NCBI RefSeq assembly: GCF_001039355.2
Contig: NW_019775741.1
Location: 201,952-230,169 of the forward strand
From: Lingula anatina
Taxonomy: Eukaryota; Brachiopoda; Lingulata; Lingulida; Lingulidae
Direction of reading: 5' to 3'
Length of the DNA: 28,218 bases
Shown here piece after piece: positions 19,058-28,218 of this stretch. A program made the translations under genes and the position numbers. Position 1 is the stretch's first letter. Every line of letters begins with the position of its first letter. The notes beneath the pieces are model-generated. The model searched no databases and had not been told where the DNA came from. It saw only the letters and a list, made by a program, of their open reading frames with translations.

Positions 19058-19240
19058 TGACAACGGTAAACAAACGATGATTGACATCTTAAACCTTAAG
19101 TTTTTTAAAAATTCCTGCGATAGGGCACACCAAAATCAAACTTCAATGGCAGATAATTGTTATTTTAAAGCACATTTACCAATAAAAAAGCTATTGATAA
19201 ACTGAATTTCTAAAACATTCGAAATAAAACGAAAACTTAC

Positions 19241-19334
19241 CTCCTCGAGCAATGGCCAAAACAAATAGAAACAATAGTAACTGGTGTGAAATATTTCCAC
19301 CAAAATGACCAGCTGATCGTATTAGCTTGATCAT
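19241..19334 (-). CDS. Signal-peptide first exon, probably of polycystin-like copy 1
   Basis: ATG at 19334 opens 31 codons plus one base to a consensus donor (GAG/GTAAGT, GT at 19240-19239). The peptide begins MIKLIRSAG and has the hydrophobic core LLLFLFVLAIA followed by RG, a good signal peptide. The next element downstream on this strand is the retrotransposon, then the PLAT exons, so this is probably exon 1 of that gene with the retrotransposon in intron 1. The link is inference; intermediate exons are not seen. The homologous exon at 21666-21749 is frameshifted. Confidence 0.55.
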
Positions 19335-20513
19335 CCTGTTCCTTGTGCGATCAAGTCGCTAGCAAAATAACCTAATTATTCACAGATACTCTATTCTTTA
19401 AGAAATACTTGCAAAATTGCAACATGAATTAAAGACGGTAGATTCCGCTCGTCCATCCATGTTTGCGCGCAAATTCGTCTGCTTATGACGTCATAGTAGG
19501 GCCGTATCTAAAATGTGGAATGCAAAAAAATTACTTCATAAATAAAAGTAGTTTTTTGTTAAATGATATTTGAAAAATTTACAGAATTTTATGAAAAATA
19601 ACCAATCTTATCGTTTTGTACAATATCTGAAATTTATGCAGCGTAATATCAAAGAGTTCACAGGAATAGCGTTCCAGATTACTCTTCTTTTTATATCTCT
19701 GAACTCTTTTTCTTTTGGGGGGCAAGTTTTCATCCGTCACAGATATTCGATTCCTTTCTTCAGGGACTCAAAAATTTTAAAGTCCAGACACATCTGTGTT
19801 TGTGCATAAAAAGGAAATAAAGCAACTACGACAAATAAAATAATAACACAATATATAAAAATGATAATCTTTATTGTTTCTGGCACAAAGTATCTGATTT
19901 AGGGACTGACCTGGGTCAACATGACCTAACTCCCTCAACAGTATATTTTAAGTGCAGATACAGTACTGTGCAGGTCTTGTACATATGCTTCTTTTTTTCC
20001 AGAAAAAATGCATACAATAATAAACCACATGATTGAAATAGTCAAATATTTTGAAATGGACGGATAATTTAAAATACAGAAGCTTTCTAGAATAGTATCA
20101 CCTAATTGTTGCATATCAGTCATAGTTTTTTTTTTTTTTTTGAATGACAGTTGTATCTTAATAAATAATTCTGCATTTTGTGATACCAATATAAATAAAA
20201 TTGCACAAAGATATATCACATAAGTGCTGTTTAACAAATCAGTCTGATAAATACTCAGTAGGTTAATAGTCCATCTTTGAATAAGAAGTATCAACTTACA
20301 GTTTGTTCATTTGATCCTATTGTAATAAAACTGGTACCTTTGTTTATTTTTGTGGTTAAGATAAGATTTCAGTTTGTACTACTTGCTTTCATTCGGTTTT
20401 GTTTTGAAGAGAAACTTTTGACAGTGTGACAAATTGAAAAATGAGAGTTGTCAAAATCCAGTGCTGAGGATTGAAAATTTCAGTAAAAGTCAACTACATC
20501 CTCAGACATTCAG
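19335..20513. other. Spacer, duplicated at about 21750-22965
   Basis: This is the 5' flank of the signal-peptide exon and 3' flank of the next copy. It is collinear and highly similar with the second stretch, differing by small indels. Open frames of about 60-120 codons exist on both strands, but the ones beginning near 22382 and 19809 are disrupted between copies, so I call no gene. A - strand AATAAA (20348-20343) is a likely polyadenylation signal for the last exon at 20996-21339; the equivalent is at 22785-22780. Confidence 0.55.
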
Positions 20514-20972
20514 GGCAGAAACCACCAAATAATTTCCCATTGACGACCATACTAAGAAATGCCTTCAATACTGCATGAACAAAATTACTCTGTGAAACAT
20601 TTCCCATCCCCATGGACAGTAGACACACTGACATAACTCCCAATGGCAAAAAAATATACTGTCATCAGACTTTCTTGCTTACCGGCATCACTTGAACACG
20701 TGCACCCCTCTGTTTGTAAACAAACCACTGCACCACTCACAGTCAGTATAGCCCCCTCCGCCAGAGGTCTCACGACTGCACCGCACCTGAGCCTGGTCCT
20801 GAAAAAAAAACTGGCAGTAGTATACACCCTAGCCTGCTAGTTGATACCAAAATTAACCCTAGCAACACACAAGAAATGCCAGGAAAAAAATGGAAAAAAG
20901 CACTCATTTTCTCTCACTGAACTACATTCGTCTATAACAGTCGCTGATAGGTTGATTTAGCGGTTTCTGCCC
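20514..20972. mobile_element. MITE-like TIR element of about 460 bp
   Basis: The ends are GGGCAGAAACC (left, from 20513) and GGTTTCTGCCC (right, to 20972), an 11-bp perfect inverted repeat that continues imperfectly (CACCAAATAA against CGCTAAATCA). The flanks read ATTCA and TTCAG, while the empty sites at 5597-5606 and 22947-22955 read ATTCAGCAAAG once. This gives a TTCA (or TTCAG) target duplication. There is no coding capacity. It lies between the stop of the exon at 20996 and its AATAAA, that is, within the 3' UTR of that copy. Superfamily not assigned. Confidence 0.85.
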
Positions 20973-20995
20973 TTCAGCAAAGGGAGTATCACAAG

Positions 20996-21339
20996 TTATC
21001 TATCATTTGCTGCTGGGAACAGAGCTCTGTAGATGACAACAGAGGCCACTTTCAGGGGTTCAAAGATGAACACCTCCTCCAGCAGAGCAAACACGACAAG
21101 ACAGGCCCAGCGGTATGAGCTCTCTGTGGTCAGCTCAATCATGTAGATCTCAGTGAAGAACAGAGAGATGAAGACAGAGCACAGGAGAAGAACAATAATG
21201 ATGTAAAGCACATAGTGTGGGAGTTTCTTCTTCATCTCTCCTGTTGCCTCCATCTCTAGCTGAAGTAGCTGGGCATCAGTTAGCTGCTGTGTTGATGTTA
21301 GAGATGGTTTTTTGAGGTCATCACCAGGGCTTCCATCAT
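20996..21339 (-). CDS. Duplicate last exon of polycystin-like gene, copy 2
   Basis: The exon has an acceptor CCAG before 21339 and stop TAA at 20998-20996. It encodes the same membrane block and FEPLKV end as 5622-5941, with the 8-residue segment LTSTQQLT that copy 1 lacks and a few substitutions (RALFPAANDR at the end). Its upstream exons are not present: the n at 21371 cuts the preceding intron, so the rest is missing from the assembly or this is a lone exon fragment. The frame is intact. Confidence 0.7.
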
Positions 21340-21370
21340 CTGGAGTATTTAAAAATTAACAAAAAAATGA

Positions 21371-21371
21371 N
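21371..21371. other. Assembly gap marker (n)
   Basis: A single n lies inside a sequence that is otherwise identical to the intron at 23314-23343 up to this point, then switches to unrelated sequence. It is most simply a scaffold join. Confidence 0.7.
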
Positions 21372-21665
21372 CCAAATAAATCAGTGAATCAACTATCTAA
21401 TAATGATTTATTTCATGTAATTTGTATGGGTATGGATTTATGTTTAAATATTTTCTGTGGCACGTCTATGCAGTCACGTCCTTGACAACGGTAAACAAAC
21501 GATGATTGACATCTTAAACCTTAAGTTTTTTGAAAATTCCTGCGATAGGGCACACCAAAATCAAACTTCAATGGCAGATAATTGTTATTTTAAAGCTTAT
21601 TTACCAATAAAAAAGCTATTGATAAACTGAATTTCTAAAACATTCGAAATAAAACGAAAACTTAC

Positions 21666-21749
21666 CTCCTCGAGCAATGGCCAAAACAAATAGAAACAAT
21701 AGTAACTGGTGTGAAATATTTCCACCACTAATCGTATTAGCTTGATCAT
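21666..21749 (-). pseudogene. Frameshifted duplicate of the signal-peptide exon
   Basis: Homologous to 19241-19334, with the same donor (GAG/GTAAG), but 84 nt instead of 94: a 10-nt difference near the start puts the hydrophobic core out of frame with the ATG at 21749. The signal-peptide frame has no upstream ATG before a stop. This copy is therefore non-functional or uses another start, unless the indel is an assembly error. Confidence 0.5.
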
Positions 21750-22969
21750 CCTGTTCCTTGTGCGATCCAGTCGCTAGCAAAATAACCTAATTATTCACAG
21801 ATACTCTATTCTTTAAGAAATACATGCAAAATTGCAACATGAATAAAAGACGGTAGATTCCCTTCGTCCATCCATGTTTGCGCGCAAATTCGTCTGCTTA
21901 TGACGTCATAGTAGGGCCGTATCTAAAATGTGGAACGCAAAAAAATTACTTCATAAATAAAAGTAGTTTTTTGTTAAATGATATTTGAAAATTTTACAGA
22001 ATTTTATGAAAAATAACCAATCTTATCGTTTTGTACAATATCTGAAATTTATGCAGCGTAATATCAAAGAGTTCACAGGAATAGCGTTCCAGATTACTCT
22101 TCTTTTTATATCTCTGAACTCTTTTCTTTTGGGGGGCATGTTTTCATCTGTCACAGATTTACCAGCAATACGAATAATATATTCGATTCCTTTCTTCAGG
22201 GTCTCAAAAAATTTTAAGTCCAGACACATCTGTGTTTGTGCATAAAAAGGAAATAAAGCAACTACGACAATTTCACAAATAAAAATAATAACACAATATA
22301 TAAAAATGATAATCTTTATTGTTTCTGGCACAAAGTAACTGATTAGGGACTGACCTGGGTCAACATGACCTAACTCCCTCAACAGTATATTTTAAGTGCA
22401 GATACAGTACTGTGCAGGTCTTGTACATATGCTTCTTTTTTTCCAGAAAAAATGCATACAATAATAAACCACATGATTGAAATAGTCAAATATTTTGAAA
22501 TGGATGGATAATTTAAAATACAGTAGCTTTTTAGAATAGTATCACCTAATTGTTGCATATCAGTCATAGTTTTTTTTTTAATGACAGTTGTATCTTAATA
22601 AATAATTCTACATTTTGTGATACTAATATAAATAAAATTGCACACGGATATATCACATAAGTGCTGTTTAACAAATCAGTCTGATAAATACTCAATAGGT
22701 TAATTGTCCATCTTTGAATAAGAAGTAAAAACTTACAGTTTGTTCATTTGATCCTATTGTAATAAAACTGGTACCTTTGTTTATTTTTGTGGTTAAGATA
22801 AGATTTCAGTTTGTAGTACTTGCTTTCATTCTGATTTGTTTTTTGAAGTGAAACTTTTGACAGTGTGACAAATTGAAAAATGAGAGTCAAAAATCCAGTG
22901 CTGAGGATTTGAAAATTTCAGAAAAAGTCAGCATCATCCTCAGACATTCAGCAAAGTGAGTATCACAAG
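21750..22969. other. Spacer, second copy of the 19335-20513 sequence
   Basis: Collinear with the earlier stretch but without the MITE. It contains the - strand AATAAA at 22785-22780, about 185 bases beyond the stop at 22970. A 119-codon - strand frame (22023-22382) opens with a non-AUG codon and is broken in the other copy, so it is not called as a gene. Confidence 0.5.
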
Positions 22970-25417
22970 TTATCTATTATTTGCTGCTGGGAACACAGCT
23001 CTGTAGATGACAACAGAGGCCACTTTCAGGGGTTCAAAGATGAACACCTCCTCCAGCAGAGCAAACACGACAAGACAGGCCCAGCAGTATGAGCTCTCTG
23101 TGGTCAGCTCAATCATGTAGATCTCAGTGAAGAACAGAGAGATGAAGACAGAGCACAGGAGAAGAACAATAATGATGTAAAGCACATAGTGTGGGAGTTT
23201 CTTCTTCATCTCCCCTGTTGCCTCCATCTCTAGCTGAAGTAGCTGGGCATCAGTTAGCTGCTGTGTTGATGTTAGAGATGGTTTTTTGAGGTCATCACCA
23301 GGGCTTCCATCATCTGGAGTATTTAAAAATTAACAAAAAAATGAAAATCAAGGAAGTGATAATCAAAGAAATGGCATTAAACTAAGTAAGAATTTTTACA
23401 ATTGTTGTTTCCATAGAGAGATAATTTTAGAGGTTATTTTTTTAAAATATTAATTTTTTTTATTTACATGAAATTTGCAAATAAAAGAAAGGTTAATCAA
23501 ATAACACTAAATGTAACTAGGGAATACATGTATTATGTATATCAAAGTCAGACAAATATCAATAAAAATGCAGAGACCAACAATACTGATACTGATGTGG
23601 AACTATATCAAAAGTAGATTTTTTAACATACAGCAAAAAGGAAGTACACAACCTACCATCTTCCAGGTGAAGCACAGCATAGGCAGACTCAAACACAGTT
23701 GCCATGCTGTCCTGGTTGATGGCGCCATCTACCATGCTGCCTTGTTGTACAACGTTGTCATGGGCAGAAATAGCACTGGCGTCATCTCTGTAATTGGAAG
23801 AAAGATTTCACAAAAATAAATAAATGAACAGTATGTGAAAAACCAAATAAAACAAAATAATAATAAAATATGAATTAATTACAAAAGATGACTGAATAAA
23901 ATAAGAAATAGAATAATAAAATAAAAATATAAGTCGCCTTTCCCGTCCCCTGTATTAATTACCTTGCTGTCATGTTGGTGTTGCCAGTCTCAGGACCACC
24001 ACTGGTGTCATTGTAATTGTTCATGTTGTCATTGGTCTGCAAGATGCTGGTATCAGACTGTGACCTGGGATGATAACAGATAACATACAAAATTATAAAT
24101 TATAGACATATTTTGGAGATGACATACATGTAACTAAACTGAGATCCAACCTTAATTAATTAAATTTGAAATTGTATGCAAGTGCCATCAGCAAAATCTT
24201 TTACATAATTTTCATGCCTTATTGAAAATTCCTATTTGAATATTATGTTTATATACAAACTGCTATATGTGTAACAATTGTAAACACCATGTGAAATTAA
24301 CTTATCTTGAAATCATCACTCAATACAGCATCAGATATCACTAGATATAGGTAATACATACCTCTGCAGTCTGATATCTTGGCAAACTCTTGCAGTGGAG
24401 GTCTCTACATCCATGTGGCCGAGGCGTTTCTTGGCAAGGTTCTGCCTCATGAGTTCAGTCTTGGAGGCCTGTGACACCTGCCTGTTGAATGGCATCTCCT
24501 CCCTGTTGAACACCATGGTGTGGCGCCTCTGTCTCTTCCCTGGCCCAGCAGATGGGGGAATGGGGCTGGAAGATGTGAAAAATAATAAATTATGGCAAAG
24601 AATTACTCTATTTTTATATACTATAACTAGAATTACAATACAATTCAATTAGTATGATGTTGATTAAATGAAGTGTGGAGAGTTTGAGAGTAATTACCAT
24701 ACCTGATGATGGCATGGGAAGACAGTGCCTTGGTTGGCATTTCATCCATCTCCTCAAAGGGCATATCACTGGGCTGCCAGGCTGACAGCAAGGGCTGGGG
24801 CTTGTCTCCAAGGGGGTGTTACTCAGGTTGAGCTGAGAGTCCTTGGCACTCACAGAGCCCCTGGCCACTTTGGGAATGGCTGAAATACAGGATGTTGATT
24901 TATTTTTTGAAAGATGATGCTGGTGTTTCTTTCAATATCAGTTAGTTCTTATACCAGAAATGATTCGGAAAATCATGACAGACTTTGAGACCTATTCTAA
25001 AACTTGGAAATATGGTCATTTCATGACAATTATGCTGACAACTTATAAAAATTCAACCAATAAGAAAATTATTGATCAGTAACAGTTCAATTGATCATAT
25101 GTAAATACCTGAGGGTTTGAATTCCTCCAGCTTCTGTTCCCCAACACAAGCTGTGAAAGTCAGTTCCACAGGGATATCTGCAGTGTCCAGTACCTCACTG
25201 AGAGAAGCTCCATGATGGACCTCAGCCTCCACCAGATACTGGTCCTGGCCTATGGAGACCATGGTGTCATCCTCCACACCATCACTGGCTGGGATGCCTG
25301 CATCTCCAGAGAGAATAAAGGCCTCCTCATCATCTGGGGGAGCATCCCTGCAGGCTTGGCGGGCCATGCTGATTCTTCCTCCCCCACCAGTGTCAGGCTT
25401 GTCAGTCCATCCCAGGG
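22970..25417 (-). pseudogene. Polycystin-like copy 3, 3' exons with a frameshift
   Basis: Six exons correspond to the last six of copy 1: 25417-25109 (cut by the gap), 24879-24703, 24565-24362, 24064-23963, 23787-23657 and 23313-22970. Splice sites are conserved and the introns are also similar over long stretches, so the duplication is recent. The second exon is 177 nt against 178 in copy 1: one base is missing near 24811 (CCAAGGGGGTG against CCAAGGAGGGTG), which breaks the frame after LSNTP. The 131-nt exon lacks 39 nt (13 codons around FDFLDAAPQRSSQ) in frame. The last exon is intact with the same stop and the LTSTQQLT insert. Unless the missing base is a sequencing error, this copy cannot make the full tail. 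Confidence 0.75.
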
Positions 25418-25418
25418 G

Positions 25419-25419
25419 N
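25419..25419. other. Assembly gap marker (n) cutting an exon
   Basis: The n falls within the exon at PLGWTDKPD; beyond it the sequence is unrelated to the corresponding part of copy 1 and leads into the LINE. PLAT exons of this copy are therefore missing from the window. Confidence 0.75.
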
Positions 25420-25711
25420 GATTGATACATGTAATACCACAATAATGTAATGTAATGGTGCACGTGCTTAACTAACCAGAAAAACATAAATTATATGCAA
25501 ACATCACGTAAAAATTACCAAAAAATGTCCCAAACTGTCACTCAACTGTCTCTTACAAATTTAGGATGTATGTAGGCGGGCGGAAGGCAGGTCACAGGGA
25601 AATTTCGTCTCCCAAAGTTATGATGAAATGTGAGAGTTCTACTTATCACAGCAGTGCAAAAACGTGCCGGTGAGTTTATGAACTAACTGTGGATGATATA
25701 CTCCAGAAAAT
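25420..25711 (+). other. 5' region of the LINE, limits unknown
   Basis: Non-coding. It probably includes the 5' UTR of the LINE, but I cannot locate its start; no promoter or target duplication is visible. Confidence 0.4.
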
Positions 25712-26479
25712 ATGGATGAACAAAACTTATATGTAGCAAACAACCCATTGAATTCTAGTACAGCCCAAAATTTTGTTGATTCCGTCATGGCGCAGGGTCA
25801 CCCACGCGAAGTAATGACCACTGCTCCACCTTGGGCCCAATACCTATCATCGCAAATTGATTATATAAAACAGGCTACCATGGAGACACGTGACATTGTA
25901 CAGCAGTTGTCAAACCGTGTCTGTGAATTAGAAAAAGATAAACAGTCATTAAACAATACCATCGATCATTTGGTCACAGATAATGAGAAACTGATAAACA
26001 TACTCTCTGGACAGCAACGATATCTTGAACATTTAGATTATAAAGAAAGAGAGCGGAATTTAATTGTATTAAACCTGCCAGAGGATGCTGCATCGAGCGA
26101 TGAAGTCAAACTAGCGTCAGTATTCAAAGAAATTAAAGTTGGAAATGTTGAAATCGGCTCTTCTAAGCGTCTGGGTAAAGAACGCAGTGACGGAACGGCG
26201 CGACCATGCCTGGTGTCGGTAGAATCTGCATCAAAGAGGAAGGAAATACTGATGAACGCATCCACATTGCAACACAATTCAAAATTCTCAAATATTCGCT
26301 TGAAAAGAGATCAACACCCTTCGATTCGGAACGAGTGGAAAAGGTTATTTGCAGCAGAGGCGGATGAGAAGAAAAAACCAGAGAACGTTGGACACAATAT
26401 TTATTTGGATAAAAAGTCCCGCACACTGCTGAGGGATGGCTGCGTAATTGACCGGTTTGCGATTCAGGATTTTCGATAA
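25712..26479 (+). CDS. LINE ORF1 protein (coiled coil plus RRM-like)
   Basis: 255 residues. A coiled coil spans about 50-105 (IVQQLSNRVCELEKDK, then heptad-like NNTIDHLVTDNEKL). Then come an RRM-like domain beginning RERNLIVLNLPED and a basic C-terminal domain (RPCLVSVESASKRKEI, NIRLKRDQHPSIRNEWKRL). This is the layout of L1-type ORF1 RNA-binding chaperones, which form trimers on LINE RNA. It opens with ATG in the sequence AATATGGATG and ends TAA just before ORF2. The frame is intact, so the insertion is fairly young. Clade not assigned. Confidence 0.8.
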   Translation: MDEQNLYVANNPLNSSTAQNFVDSVMAQGHPREVMTTAPPWAQYLSSQIDYIKQATMETRDIVQQLSNRVCELEKDKQSLNNTIDHLVTDNEKLINILSGQQRYLEHLDYKERERNLIVLNLPEDAASSDEVKLASVFKEIKVGNVEIGSSKRLGKERSDGTARPCLVSVESASKRKEILMNASTLQHNSKFSNIRLKRDQHPSIRNEWKRLFAAEADEKKKPENVGHNIYLDKKSRTLLRDGCVIDRFAIQDFR

Positions 26480-27864
26480 GCGAGCAGAAACAATCAATTT
26501 CAATTTTATCATGGAATATTAATGGTGTGAAAAATAAATTGGATCAAAACTATGTGCAAAACTTAGCTCAGGATATAGACATGATATTTTTGAATGAAAT
26601 CAAAACGGATTTACATTTTTCCTTACCCGGATATGTTACTTACATTAGCACTGGCGGGAAACAAAATACCCACCGTGGTGGGTGTGCCGTTCTGCTTCGA
26701 CATACTTTGAATGCAGCGATATCTTCGATGGATGTTTCAAAACCGGACCAAATTAGTTTTTCGATATCGTTATTTCCTAATGTTACGTTCATTTCTAGAT
26801 ACATCCCACCGAAATCATCCCCATATTTCTCAATGAGCTCTATTGGAAATCTTAATTCAGAAATTCAAACAGCATTAGAGAAAAACCGACATGTGGTGTT
26901 ATTGGGGGATTTAAATTGTCGCTTTGCATATCTAAGTAATTTATTTTTGAGCAATACTGAGGATGACTGGTATTACTCAGAAGCCAAAGACAAGATAGCA
27001 TACCCTAACGATAACGCACATTTACTGACAGGTATGCTCAATCCTCTTGTCCTTATTAATGGTTTAACAACGAAAACTTGCACGTTTTCAAACGACCTCA
27101 CGTTTAGAATGAGTGAAAACTGGATATCGGAGTTGGACCACTGTTTTGTGTCGTCCGCAATTATCCCTTCAACGGTGAACTTTACTGTGCTTAAAGACAC
27201 GAATCTGCCTTCCAACCACGCGCCAATTATAGTAACTTTTGATTCTAATAAATGGAACTCGCCCAGCACCCGCTTAGAATGTCTATTACAGCGGGTTAAA
27301 AATTTAGGCGGATATGATCAGTTTTTACAGCAGAGTATACGTCGGTATAATGAGCAAAGTTTTAAGTGGAATGATATGAACAAACAAAAGTTCACAAATT
27401 TTCTGCTATCTGTACCGCCACCGACGATGGACAGTGCTGGAATTAATGAGATATCAGAGGGAGTCAACAATATTATGCGAACGGCATGCAGGATATCTAA
27501 AACTAACCATGTAGAGGAAACGGAGCGTCAAAACGACCAATGCAAAAACCCACAGAGTAGATGGTCCAAGTTAATGAATAGTAAAGACAGTCGGTCAGTA
27601 TGGCAAGCAATTAGTTGGAAAGGCGCTACTGACAATACAAAAACGAACAACGACACGCCCACAGATGAGCAGTTTAAAACACACTTCGAAGGACTCTTGA
27701 GTACGGATAACCGCGAACCATTGTTCATCGAAACCGAAGCATCGCATCCATACATACCGATAACAGACGAGCCAATTTCAGCCCGCGAGGTACAGTGCCG
27801 CCGGAATGTCCCCTTACTTACCCTCCGGGTCGCTGCGGGTTGTACGGACGGCCTGGCTCGGTAA
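26451..27864 (+). pseudogene. LINE ORF2 truncated after the APE-like endonuclease
   Basis: The frame is open from 26451, in -1 register to ORF1 and overlapping its last codons. There is no ATG before the first catalytic motif SWNING (about 26506-26523). APE/EEP endonuclease motifs in order: SWNING, FLNEIKTD, GCAVLLR, RYIPP, LLGDLNC, SELDHCF and SNHAPI. The last is normally SDH, so one catalytic Asp appears as Asn. After the pre-RT phrase TDEPISAREVQ (about 27790) similarity ends and a stop follows at 27862. No RT motif occurs in any frame of the remaining window. It is either an internally deleted, non-autonomous LINE or a 3' rearranged copy. Confidence 0.75.
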
Positions 27865-28216
27865 CTATGGAAATAACATTGTCATCCATACGCTGTTTGG
27901 TTTCTGTTAACAATAGTTCCATACCCTGCCCGTCGTGCAATTATCGTGACAAACTTTCTGCTAACAAAAGAGCCTAACCCTAGCTCGCTGAGATAAAAAT
28001 CGAAGGTGAGCGTGGTCGCAATTAAGTGTTCGTCCAAGCGTTAATTGACCTTTAATGCGCGGTGGCTTCACTCTACTTTGATCACTCTACTCTGATACGG
28101 AGATTTTAAGTATAAGAACTTGCCAAAATGATTCGGTGATGACAGCAATTTTCGTGTACATTGTAGCTATGAATTGATTGAATTTACATCGAGTTTAATA
28201 AATGAATTTATTAAAG
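27865..28216 (+). other. 3' tail after truncated ORF2
   Basis: A 60-codon frame overlapping the end of ORF2 (27795-27977) contains CPSC and might be the remnant C-terminus of the LINE joined by an internal deletion; otherwise no gene. AATAAA is at 28197-28202, near the terminal n at 28217, and could be the end of the LINE. Confidence 0.35.
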
Positions 28217-28218
28217 NA

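Noticed and set aside
19935-20294. 119-codon - strand frame, also partly present at 22379-22567
   Set aside because: Only half is shared between duplicates, and it includes a poly-K run from a T-tract; it lies in the 3' UTR/flank of the last exon rather than in a supported gene.
22023-22382. 119-codon - strand frame with hydrophobic stretches, possibly membrane protein
   Set aside because: It starts with a non-AUG codon, lies in AT-rich spacer, and its counterpart at 19710-19920 is broken by indels.

Overview
The window is nuclear DNA of an invertebrate animal, probably aquatic. The evidence is AT-rich introns with GT/AG borders, polycystin-1-like (PLAT-domain) exons, an animal-type Ty3/gypsy retrotransposon, a LINE and small TIR elements. 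Phylum cannot be fixed from sequence alone. Four single n characters (9809, 21371, 25419, 28217) look like collapsed assembly gaps, and three lie next to duplicated sequence, so local order is provisional.

Layout. (1) 1-2430, + strand: the 3' part of a gene built from small phase-1 exons encoding a Ser/Thr/Glu/Gln-rich chain. (2) 2430-5620: AT-rich non-coding DNA with a foldback element. (3) 5622-9663, - strand: nine exons of a polycystin-1-like gene, from the PLAT domain through one membrane block and an acidic loop to a last membrane block, ending at a stop before any channel domain. (4) 10643-19057, + strand: an 8.4-kb intact LTR retrotransposon. It appears to sit in the first intron of that gene, because a signal-peptide exon lies just beyond it at 19241-19334. 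(5) 19060-25417: partial tandem duplicates of the polycystin-like gene on the - strand, one last exon disrupted only in its 3' UTR by a MITE, others frameshifted. (6) 25420-28216, + strand: a LINE with ORF1 and an endonuclease but no reverse transcriptase.

The outstanding object is the retrotransposon. Its 157-bp LTRs look identical and all frames are open. Gag carries an N-terminal helix-hairpin-helix domain and a CCHC knuckle. A textbook -1 frameshift signal joins Gag to Pol: heptamer GTTAAAC, 5-nt spacer and a 13-position stem. Pol runs protease, RT, RNase H and integrase, and ends in a PHD finger of the histone-H3-reader type. In the place where retroviruses keep env there is a third ORF. 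It encodes a nuclear-looking protein with a zinc-finger-like motif and a TatD-family metal-dependent nuclease domain whose metal-binding residues are all present. A splice donor in the LTR and a strong acceptor six bases before the ORF3 AUG suggest that the nuclease is made from a spliced subgenomic RNA, as retroviral env is. One reading is an element that reads active chromatin with its integrase and brings its own DNA-processing enzyme.
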